Source: Paenibacillaceae bacterium (GTDB lineage Bacteria; Bacillota; Bacilli; Paenibacillales; Paenibacillaceae). From it: 64,000 nt of DNA. The stretch spans positions 42,078-106,077 of the forward strand of contig REGQ01000021.1 in assembly GCA_004134985.1 (NCBI GenBank), written 5' to 3'. Below the pieces are notes generated by a model, which did no database searches, was not told the DNA's origin, and saw only the letters and a list, made by a program, of their open reading frames with translations. Shown in pieces: positions 35,653-43,093 of this stretch (position 1 is the stretch's first letter; each line of letters begins with the position of its first letter). The position numbers were made by a program, and so were the translations under genes.

Positions 35653-36240
35653 CTACTTCAATTCTCCATCCTCTTTTTGCTTTTCAATAAATTCATCCTT
35701 AGTTAAACCAAACAAAATTGAATCCAAATATTGCCCATTTATATACCAGACCTGTCGACGTACGCCTTCTTGAACACAGCCGAGTTTCTTCATCATCTTC
35801 GCAGAACCTTCATTTCCTTCAAGAACATAGTCATTGAATTTGTTAAGTCTTCGTTCAAAGAAAGCGTACTTTAAGAGAATTTTCATAGCTCTTGTGCCAT
35901 ACCCCTTGCCACGGTACTGTTTATCAATCACTATACCTATGCTGAACGTTCCGTTTCTCTCGTCGATACTGTTTAAATTGATACCACCGATACTTTCAGC
36001 GTTCAAATGTTCAATCGTAAACATGATTCTTCTATTGGTTGAAGAAAAATCAGCGTTTTCCTCTGCGAATTTTTTCGCCTCCGAAACTGTAGGCGGTAAT
36101 TCAATAGCACATTGTAAAAAACGACTTGCAGGAGTGTCAAATCCGCCTATGTAGCAACTTTCCCAATCTTCAGCCTGTATGGCACGCAATCTAACTTCAT
36201 CATCTTGCCAATAATAATTGCTGTAATCAATTTCTCTCAT
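35653..36240 (-). CDS. GNAT N-acetyltransferase (RimJ/RimL-like)
   Basis: An acetyl-CoA-dependent acetyltransferase, 195 residues. The ATG at 36240 follows GGAGG by five bases; the earlier in-frame TTG overlaps the site. The acetyl-CoA loop is visible at DKQYRGKGYGTRAM, and the RimL-like C-terminal pattern is NEGSAKMMKKLGCVQEG. It is more AT-rich than the flanking core genes. The target (protein N-terminus, antibiotic or metabolite) is unknown. Confidence 0.88.
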   Translation of the reverse strand: MREIDYSNYYWQDDEVRLRAIQAEDWESCYIGGFDTPASRFLQCAIELPPTVSEAKKFAEENADFSSTNRRIMFTIEHLNAESIGGINLNSIDERNGTFSIGIVIDKQYRGKGYGTRAMKILLKYAFFERRLNKFNDYVLEGNEGSAKMMKKLGCVQEGVRRQVWYINGQYLDSILFGLTKDEFIEKQKEDGELK

Positions 36241-36462
36241 ATATACCTCCAAATTAATTATGGATAATGATCACTGCTTTTAGAGGCTCAACCTCAAAAT
36301 CAGTGCTTGATTAATTAGCTCCAAAATCGGTTGCGGTTGCATTCGACTACCCTTTCAACAAAAGTGCATCCTATTCAAGATTTGTGCCCGTTGTGGAACA
36401 AAGAGATTTACCGTAAGTTTAAACAAATTAATTTTTATGGTTTGAGAATTGTCTTCATTGTA

Positions 36463-36505
36463 CAAAAAAAGGAATCATTTTGAAGACTGATCAAAAATGA
36501 TTCCT
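36463..36505 (-). terminator. Terminator of the tet(L)-like gene
   Basis: A 12-bp arm AGGAATCATTTT pairs with AAAATGATTCCT and is followed on the minus strand by seven Ts. Confidence 0.9.
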
Positions 36506-36526
36506 CTGCCCATTTTAGAAATTTCT

Positions 36527-37891
36527 TCATGAACGTTTGTATACCCTCATAGTGACCAGCCAACTAATGACGATGATTCCTGCAAAAAGAAATAGCATAT
36601 TGCTGTACAAATAGGTGGATTGATCAGCGTTTATAGGAAGCAGCCTTCGATCCAGTAAACTTATCGATAATAAGCCACCTACAATTGCAATACCCGCCCC
36701 TTCTGACAGAAAGCTTGTGAAATTAAGCAAGCTCATCCCAGAACCCGTTTCCTTTTGTTTCAAACTATTCGAAACAATGGTGGATATAACTGTTTTCGTA
36801 AAAGAAAGTCCTCCAAAAACAAAAACTAATATAATTGTCATGAGCCATGGTGTTGCTCCCATAAAAAAGCCAGCAATTAAATAGCTGATGGAAAGAAATG
36901 CAACCCCAATGGTTAACACAAATAAATGACCTTTCCTATCAACAAGTAATCCTCCAATGTAACCGAAAATAATGACACTCATCGTTCCGGGGAAAATAAT
37001 CCAACTTCCAATTGCTGCAGTACTTAATTGATAAACATCCTTCATCATATAAGGGACCATAGAGACAAATCCTGCTACAGTACCAAATATAAGTCCTCCA
37101 CAAATGATTCCTATCATAAATGAAGCATTTTTCCCCAATGCAGGATCAACAAAAGGGTTAGATACTTTCATAATATGTTTAACAAATATCAGAAAAGAAA
37201 GAAGGCTGATGATAAGAAAGGAAATGGTATAAGATGTCGTAAATAGCATAAAAAATACAATACCTACAGACATAAATATAATTCCTGCAATATCAAAAGA
37301 GCCTTTCATTGTCTCTTCCTTTTTCAATATCTTTATAAGGAATGGGACAGTGATAATCGTCACAGTTGGAAGAAGCAGTGAATAAGACCAATGGATATAA
37401 TGAGCAATCATCCCACCGATAGCTGGTCCGACACCTTCTCCCATTGCTATGATGGATCCGATAAGACCAAACGCTTTACCCCTATTTTCTTTTGGAATAT
37501 AGCGGGCAACAACAACCATCACAAGTGCTGGAAATGCAGCCGAACCAGCCCCCTGAATAAACCGAGCCAAAATAAGTATGGGAAAGAAAGAATGTCCAAC
37601 AAACCCAATGACCGATCCGAAGCAATTCACTATAATCCCGAATAGGAGTAAGTTTTTGATGCCCATCTGATCTGATAACTTGCCATATACAGCTGTTCCT
37701 ATGGAAAAGGTTAATATGAATGCTGTGTTTACCCAGTTTGTACTTGCGGGTGCTTTATTAAATTCATTGGCGATATCAGGTAATGAGACGTTCAAAACCA
37801 TTTCATTTAATACGCTGAAAAAAGAAAGAACACAAAGCCACAATAAAATTTGATTATGGCGAAAAATTGACTGTGAATAAGATGAATCCAC
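36527..37891 (-). CDS. tet(L): Tetracycline efflux MFS transporter, TetL/TetK class
   Basis: A 14-helix proton-coupled tetracycline-metal exporter, 454 residues (TetL is 458). Similarity to TetL is very high along the whole length as I recall that sequence: the start [18 protein letters not shown], motif A GKLSDQMG, motif [21 protein letters not shown] and the end WLVTMRVYK. It starts at GTG 37891, as in tet(L), with GGAGG upstream. It is preceded by a 20-codon leader peptide and alternative hairpins, the known tet(L) attenuation arrangement. The gene is AT-rich like its GNAT neighbours, suggesting acquisition, but it differs from TetL at many positions, so it is not a very recent copy. Confidence 0.93.
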   Translation of the reverse strand: MDSSYSQSIFRHNQILLWLCVLSFFSVLNEMVLNVSLPDIANEFNKAPASTNWVNTAFILTFSIGTAVYGKLSDQMGIKNLLLFGIIVNCFGSVIGFVGHSFFPILILARFIQGAGSAAFPALVMVVVARYIPKENRGKAFGLIGSIIAMGEGVGPAIGGMIAHYIHWSYSLLLPTVTIITVPFLIKILKKEETMKGSFDIAGIIFMSVGIVFFMLFTTSYTISFLIISLLSFLIFVKHIMKVSNPFVDPALGKNASFMIGIICGGLIFGTVAGFVSMVPYMMKDVYQLSTAAIGSWIIFPGTMSVIIFGYIGGLLVDRKGHLFVLTIGVAFLSISYLIAGFFMGATPWLMTIILVFVFGGLSFTKTVISTIVSNSLKQKETGSGMSLLNFTSFLSEGAGIAIVGGLLSISLLDRRLLPINADQSTYLYSNMLFLFAGIIVISWLVTMRVYKRS

Positions 37892-37924
37892 TTGTTACCC
37901 TCCAAAATGAGGGGCATACGTAGT
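37892..37924 (-). promoter_or_regulatory. Shine-Dalgarno-sequestering hairpin of the tet(L)-like gene
   Basis: On the minus strand CCCTC-ATTTT-GGAGGG hides the ribosome-binding site. GAGGG inside the leader codons can pair with CCCTC instead, and GCGTA with TACGT, freeing the site when ribosomes stall in the leader. Confidence 0.75.
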
Positions 37925-37987
37925 TTATAGGGTCATTGATACGCTTCCCTCTTTAGATTGTCCCCAGTTATATTTATTGCACTTCAT
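37925..37987 (-). CDS. tet(L) leader peptide (20 aa)
   Basis: A short frame with its own AAGGAGG site: it begins MKCNKYN and ends KEGSVSMTL, stop. It closely resembles the TetL leader peptide (MKCN... KEGSVSLTL as I recall). It sits 33 bases before the GTG of the pump gene. Its known role is to make pump translation depend on tetracycline-slowed ribosomes. The conserved ends with a variable middle suggest selection on the regulatory RNA. Confidence 0.9.
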   Translation of the reverse strand: MKCNKYNWGQSKEGSVSMTL

Positions 37988-38026
37988 AAATAACTCCTCC
38001 TTAATATGTTTCGTGTATTTTATCAC

Positions 38027-38515
38027 TTATAGCTCAGGATTACAGTTTTCACAATATAACAATCTGGCCCTAGAGCCTAATTTCTTCTTCAAGAAAAATT
38101 GTTTTATACCTTCCGGGTATTCATCATTAACGGCAAAAACCTCATAGCCCATCCGCTTGTAAAATTCCGGCGATTGATACGTAAATGTGCAAGTATGAGC
38201 AAATATGCAGCCTAGTTCTTTCCCTAATCGCTCGGCTTCTGCTATCATGATTTTTCCATATCCTTTATTTCTATACTCATCAGCTATCCAAAATACATCA
38301 ATATACAAACAGTAAGACCAAGTTTCACAAAACAAACCGCCTACCACTTTGCCTGATTCATCTTTTAGATATAAATTAATATCCTTGCCTGGCTTTTTGA
38401 GCAGCCCATTTGTCGCACGAACATTGTACTCATATAAACTATTACATACCTGGTTGTAATCAGCGTCATTTGAATCTGCTGTAATCTTGATATCGTCCAA
38501 AGTTATATCTGTCAT
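38027..38515 (-). CDS. GNAT N-acetyltransferase
   Basis: A 162-residue acetyltransferase starting at an ATG with GGAGG seven bases upstream. The acetyl-CoA-binding segment is ADEYRNKGYGKIMI, followed by EAERLGKELGC and the typical late strand SPEFYKRMGYEVF. It lies just upstream of the tet(L) leader on the same strand with under 50 bases between, so transcripts may read through. The substrate is unknown. Confidence 0.88.
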   Translation of the reverse strand: MTDITLDDIKITADSNDADYNQVCNSLYEYNVRATNGLLKKPGKDINLYLKDESGKVVGGLFCETWSYCLYIDVFWIADEYRNKGYGKIMIAEAERLGKELGCIFAHTCTFTYQSPEFYKRMGYEVFAVNDEYPEGIKQFFLKKKLGSRARLLYCENCNPEL

Positions 38516-38738
38516 CGGTATTCCTCCAATAGAATGTTTTGCGCTTCATCATTTATTTGCGTGAACCTCTTCATATCATGTAATAATTAACAAATCATAC
38601 CACAAGCAAGTTATCATTCATTGGTAAAAAACAATTAAAACTAAAGTATCCTTCCCGTTAGTTCAGCGATCGATATCTAGCTATTTTCTCACTTAGACTT
38701 TCGGATTTTATAATAATGTATGAATCGATTTCGAACAT

Positions 38739-38820
38739 AAAAAAATACACCGTCCAAGCCATCACAGCTTGAAACGATGTATCGTCATTTTCCTCATAAC
38801 TAGTCCAATCGCTCAGCTTG
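38739..38820 (-). repeat. Rhodanese-tail relic plus terminator copy after the SDR gene
   Basis: On the minus strand LSDWTSYEEN (about 38790-38820) echoes the rhodanese end SWSDRISYEEN. It runs directly into a hairpin with T run (38739-38780) of the same design as the terminators at 8958 and 11758. It now serves as terminator for the SDR gene. Confidence 0.65.
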
Positions 38821-38823
38821 TTA

Positions 38824-39735
38824 TCAACGGTAACCCGAAGCATTCGCAGATTTGCCTGCTTCTTGCACTTCTACGAGATACCTCCAGCAGTCTGGCTGGG
38901 AGCCGTCAACATCATAGAAACCATACACTTGTGCAAGCTCACCGCTTGAAACAGAGCGACCGTTCCATCTGGCAACTTCCTGATCCCCAGCTAGCGCGGC
39001 AATGGCACGCCCTACATAACGGGGCGATTCCGAGATAATAAAATGAGGCTCCTTCTCCGTTGCGTCCCGCCAGTTTTCCTCCCTAACACCAAAGTGATCA
39101 AGCATGATCTCAGAACGCATCCAACCCGGCGTCACTGCTACTGCTGTGCAATTATGTGGTGCAAGTTCATGGGCTAACGACTTAGCCATACGAATGACGG
39201 ATGACTTGGCTAGATCGTAGAACATTGATAAACGGTAGTTTTTATCGTTGTATTCTGCCGTTCCGTCTGTCATCTCAATGACCAGTCCATTCTTGTTACG
39301 GATTAACAGCGGTAGTGCAAAGTGGCTTGTAATAATGTGCGTATCAATCGCAAGCCGAAGCATGCGAAACCCCTGTTCAAGGGACTGTTCCCAGACGGGC
39401 ACGTTCCACTGTATCAAGTGCTCGCCCCCCCACACGTCATTGACCAGGATGTCCAATCTCCCCTGTTCATTCTCAATACGAGCAATTAGCGCCTGAACCT
39501 GATCAGGATCCAAATGATCCACTTGAACTGCTATTCCCTGGCCACCCGCATGATTTACAAGTTCAGCGGTTTCTTCAATCGTTTCAGGACGATTGTACTC
39601 GGAACGTTGGGTTCGACTTGTGCGTCCCGTCACATAAACAGTGGCCCCTGCCGCTCCTAATTCGATTGCTATTCCTCTACCTGCGCCGCGTGTTGCACCT
39701 GCTACCAAAGCTACTTTTCCTTTTAGAGGTTTCAT
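38824..39735 (-). CDS. Short-chain dehydrogenase/reductase (SDR)
   Basis: An NAD(P)-dependent oxidoreductase, 303 residues. The cofactor motif is the TG-x3-G-x-G variant GATRGAGRG, followed by VTGRTSR, whose Arg favours NADPH. The catalytic Tyr and Lys are in FYDLAKSS (YxxxK), with the preceding EMTDGTAEY region where the Ser would lie; Thr or Ser there is not certain. The C-terminal extension beyond the usual 250 residues is typical of the subfamily. The ATG has GGAGTG upstream. The substrate is unknown. Confidence 0.9.
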   Translation of the reverse strand: MKPLKGKVALVAGATRGAGRGIAIELGAAGATVYVTGRTSRTQRSEYNRPETIEETAELVNHAGGQGIAVQVDHLDPDQVQALIARIENEQGRLDILVNDVWGGEHLIQWNVPVWEQSLEQGFRMLRLAIDTHIITSHFALPLLIRNKNGLVIEMTDGTAEYNDKNYRLSMFYDLAKSSVIRMAKSLAHELAPHNCTAVAVTPGWMRSEIMLDHFGVREENWRDATEKEPHFIISESPRYVGRAIAALAGDQEVARWNGRSVSSGELAQVYGFYDVDGSQPDCWRYLVEVQEAGKSANASGYR

Positions 39736-39932
39736 AATTTTTCACTCCATTCGTTGATATACTTCCTATTATAGAGCTTAAATATGTCACCTTCTGTCAT
39801 ATTAAAAACACCGGAGGTTTTTAACATAATCGGTAAAGATGCTAACCTTAATCGCAGCTGCACCTGTTCGAGTCAGGGGTTGAAGAGGCCATGTCAATGC
39901 TGTTATTTGCAATTTGTTGGCAATGAGAAAAG

Positions 39933-40754
39933 TTACATGCTGCTGATGTTTAAACGGTTACCGTCGGGATCATACAAATGAAAGCTGACTAATCCTCTGG
40001 TAATAAATCCGCCAATCTCCGAGACTTCAATACCGCTGTCGGATAAAAACGTATGGTAATGGAAAAAATCCTCACGGTCAGCAACCCAGCAAATCGGTCG
40101 AACAGGGCCATCTACTTTCCCAACATAAGCATCATCTGATAATTGTTCCAACACCCATAAGGACTTATGGTTCGGCTGATGATTCAAATGAAGGCTCATA
40201 ATGACATAACCATCCTTGCTTAAATCGTTTTCCACTTCCATACCTAAATAGTTGCGGTACCATTGGACGGAGGTTGATAGGTCGCTAACACCCAATCTAA
40301 TCCAAGAAGGGACGAAGCCTTCCTCCTGAACTCGTTTATCTTCCTGAGCCGTAAATCTAATTCCTTCGCATGTTGCCCAGAAGTCAAAGTAAGTCGTGTC
40401 GCCAGGCCCTTTATATCTGTCCGTAACCCGAACTCCGCTTGATTTAAAGTGACTATGCAACTGTTTAAGGTTTTGAGTTCTCCAGCACAATCGGATGTTA
40501 GACTCCACTGTCCCACGTTCAGCAAAATGATGGGGCAATCTTACGGACGACAAGCTTGAGATTAACCAAGTGCCCCAATTCAATCGTGTCATTCTGCCTT
40601 GCGTGCATCTGGGATCAGGCTTCCAGTCCTCCTGTTGAGCGACCTCCCACAACATAAACTTCTGATACCAACGAATAGCCTCTTCGTGGTTGTCCCAAAG
40701 CACGTCGACAACCGAACCATCAAAATATAATTTGGGTACCGCAAGGTTTGACAT
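39933..40754 (-). CDS. VOC/glyoxalase-family protein, two domains
   Basis: A vicinal-oxygen-chelate protein of 273 residues with two beta-alpha-beta-beta-beta modules (about 10-135 and 148-273). The second begins SWIRLGVSDLSTSVQWYRNYLGM and ends VSFHLYDPDGNRLNI, the classical glyoxalase/bleomycin-resistance pattern. Such proteins are dioxygenases, isomerases or drug binders. The ATG at 40754 is used because GGGAG sits six bases upstream. The next minus-strand gene upstream is an AraC regulator with a GyrI-like drug-binding domain, so a toxin-response role is possible. Confidence 0.82.
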   Translation of the reverse strand: MSNLAVPKLYFDGSVVDVLWDNHEEAIRWYQKFMLWEVAQQEDWKPDPRCTQGRMTRLNWGTWLISSLSSVRLPHHFAERGTVESNIRLCWRTQNLKQLHSHFKSSGVRVTDRYKGPGDTTYFDFWATCEGIRFTAQEDKRVQEEGFVPSWIRLGVSDLSTSVQWYRNYLGMEVENDLSKDGYVIMSLHLNHQPNHKSLWVLEQLSDDAYVGKVDGPVRPICWVADREDFFHYHTFLSDSGIEVSEIGGFITRGLVSFHLYDPDGNRLNISSM

Positions 40755-40857
40755 AAGCATCTCCCTTCGTATGATTTCTTAAATATTCCATGTCCCTTAT
40801 TTTAAACAGAGCGATGCTGCATTGTTTAACGAATCTTGCTATTTTGACATCATCCAA

Positions 40858-41814
40858 CTATTTACTTCTGATCGGCAAGCACCATTCGCCACGATAATGA
40901 CGCTCAGGATCTGTATTCGGATTGTTAAAGTGTTTTTCAATAAAAGGACGATTATCCAGAACATATCCGCTCTGCGGCAGCCAGCTTTGGGCGAGCAATC
41001 CGCTGAGCAGCCAAAGAAGATGAATGCTGCCGCTAACATCGATTACGGCGTACTTGCCACCGGGCAAGGTTGAAATCTCCAGACCGTCCCTGGATTCAGA
41101 ATCAGGTGCGACGGTTACACATGCATCATATCGGCATCGTTCAAGAGGGGTCACGTAGGGGTCGTCGTACGACACTCCGATCATCTCGGGCTTGGAGGGG
41201 AGCAAACCGTTATGATGAGCCTGACGATACGCTTTGTCGAAGGCATGCGATAAATCCTGGCTCAATCCCATATCTGACAGACCGCAATGACGAATCGCAA
41301 GTACTTTGACAGGGGGAAGATGTCTGACCCGGGCCGACGCATGAACGTAATTATGAGCCCAAGCGATCATTTCATCTATATCAACCGAAGAATACGAGGC
41401 AGTCAGCATCTTTAGCCTGAAACGCTCTTCCGCTAAAGTTATGGTGCGCGGCTTAAATATATTAAACTGTAAGCGATAATAAGAGGGAGTCATATCGTAA
41501 AATATCCTGAATGACCGAGAAAACCCCGCAATGGACGAAAAACCGCATTCCAATCCAATTTCTGTCAGCGACATGTTGTCATGAAAAACAAGCAGTCTGG
41601 AGGCTTTCTCCATGCGAACACGGTTCACATACTTGTTGAGGGTTTCTCGGACGACAAGTTTAAATATTCTATGAAAATGATATGGAGAGTATCCGGCAAT
41701 GTCAGCAAGCTCTGCCAAGGGAATAGAATCGTCCAGATTGCAGTGGATGTAATCCAGAACAGCATTGATTCGTTTCGTATAAATAGCCATTTCGCGAATA
41801 TTGGGGGTGTGCAT
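40858..41814 (-). CDS. AraC-family regulator with GyrI-like ligand domain
   Basis: A transcription factor of 318 residues. Two HTH motifs occupy residues about 15-115 (LAELADIAGYSPYHFHRIFK and LTEIGLECGFSSIAGFSRSF). Residues about 160-318 form a GyrI-like small-molecule-binding domain (VKVLAIRHCG, then PLERCRYDACVTV, and LPGGKYAVIDVSG), as in Rob/SbmC-type regulators. The ATG follows AAGGAGG by seven bases. It probably activates a detoxification or efflux response; the ligand is unknown. Confidence 0.9.
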   Translation of the reverse strand: MHTPNIREMAIYTKRINAVLDYIHCNLDDSIPLAELADIAGYSPYHFHRIFKLVVRETLNKYVNRVRMEKASRLLVFHDNMSLTEIGLECGFSSIAGFSRSFRIFYDMTPSYYRLQFNIFKPRTITLAEERFRLKMLTASYSSVDIDEMIAWAHNYVHASARVRHLPPVKVLAIRHCGLSDMGLSQDLSHAFDKAYRQAHHNGLLPSKPEMIGVSYDDPYVTPLERCRYDACVTVAPDSESRDGLEISTLPGGKYAVIDVSGSIHLLWLLSGLLAQSWLPQSGYVLDNRPFIEKHFNNPNTDPERHYRGEWCLPIRSK

Positions 41815-41882
41815 CGACGATCCTCCTTGAAGTCCAACACACTATTCTATCGCTGTTTAAGTGTCAGGTTATGTAAAATAAA

Positions 41883-41934
41883 CTCCCCTTTAAGTAGACG
41901 GTTTATTGTTCAAACCTTTCTACTTAAAGGGGAG
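41883..41934 (-). terminator. Terminator hairpin of the GntR-LacI gene
   Basis: A 16-bp perfect stem (CTCCCCTTTAAGTAGA and its complement at 41919-41934) is followed on the minus strand by TTTATTTT. Confidence 0.8.
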
Positions 41935-41948
41935 CATATCATCAGATA

Positions 41949-43019
41949 TCATATTTGCGCCGTGGATTCTCGGATAACCAGACTCGTCGGTAGCATAATC
42001 TTCTTGCTGCCGACGGCGCTTCCGTTCATCAATTCGAGCAGCAATTTAGCGCTCTCACTGCCGACCGCGTCGAAATCCTGTCTTACAGTGGACAGAGGAA
42101 CTTTCGAGAATTGGGAGCCCGCGAAGTCGTCGAATCCCATAACGGAGATATCCTCCGGAATGCGAATGCCTAAAGCGGATAACTCCTCTACTGCCTCCAG
42201 CGCTTTGCGATCGTTGACACAGAATAATGCTGTCAATTCCCTGCTCCTGATGCGCGGCAGTAACGCGACGTAGTCAAGCTCCCTGTCCAGAAATTGAATC
42301 GAACTGTCTTCTTTTATATCCGAATCGGCCAGCGCATTTCTGTAACCGTTGAACCGGTCAACCTCCGAGCTGAGATGATAATCGTAGGCGGCAAATCCGA
42401 TACGCAGATGCCCAAGGTCGAGCAAATATTTCGTCGCCTCGTAAGCACCGTCCTGATTATTGCAAACCACGCAGTTAACCGGCATCCCGCTTGGGAAGCG
42501 GTCTAGCATAACGAAGGGCTTCCTGCTGTCCTTCAGCTGCTTCAAATACGATTTGGCTGCATTCGGATCAGAAGAATAAATCAACAACCCAGAATAATCC
42601 GGCAGATTGATCTTGTTGATCAGTTCATCTTCCTTCTCCACGTTATTATCGATAAACTCAATGACGAGACGAAATTCATTCAAGGTTAGCACAGACTGTA
42701 TACCTTTTATAATCTGCATATATGAGCTGTCATAGATCGGAGTACCGGAGATGATGAACGCAACAAGCTGCAGCGTCGAGCCTGGTACGTCGCTCTTCTT
42801 GTCGGCAACGAAGCTTCCTTTGCCCCGGATCCGGTAAATCATCCCTTCATTCACCAAGTCCGACAGCGCCTTGCGTACCGTAATCGAGCTAACGTCCAGC
42901 GCCTCCGCCAACTCCGATTCGCTGGGAATCCGCTCATGGGGTCTGAACTGATTGCCGCCGATATGGTCGATGATATATTCCTTCACCAATTCGTATTTGG
43001 GCAAGTTCTTCCTAGTCAT
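41949..43019 (-). CDS. GntR-LacI hybrid repressor 1 (AraR-like)
   Basis: A sugar-responsive repressor with an N-terminal GntR winged helix (residues about 6-75: IPSESELAEALDVSSITVRKAL) and a C-terminal LacI-type sugar-binding domain (about 80-356, ending in FDDFAGSQFSKVPLSTVRQ). This is the AraR layout. The start is the ATG at 43019, with GGAG six bases upstream, giving 356 residues. It lies 75 bases after the GH38 gene on the same strand and may be its operon partner. A close paralogue is at 52973-54052; the helix DVSSITVRKAL is identical in both, so their operators should be alike. Confidence 0.9.
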   Translation of the reverse strand: MTRKNLPKYELVKEYIIDHIGGNQFRPHERIPSESELAEALDVSSITVRKALSDLVNEGMIYRIRGKGSFVADKKSDVPGSTLQLVAFIISGTPIYDSSYMQIIKGIQSVLTLNEFRLVIEFIDNNVEKEDELINKINLPDYSGLLIYSSDPNAAKSYLKQLKDSRKPFVMLDRFPSGMPVNCVVCNNQDGAYEATKYLLDLGHLRIGFAAYDYHLSSEVDRFNGYRNALADSDIKEDSSIQFLDRELDYVALLPRIRSRELTALFCVNDRKALEAVEELSALGIRIPEDISVMGFDDFAGSQFSKVPLSTVRQDFDAVGSESAKLLLELMNGSAVGSKKIMLPTSLVIRESTAQI

Positions 43020-43093
43020 AGCATTCTCCATTAAACTCAAGATTCAAAAAACAATATATATTATTATAACAGAGTTTAGTTTATATAATCAAT

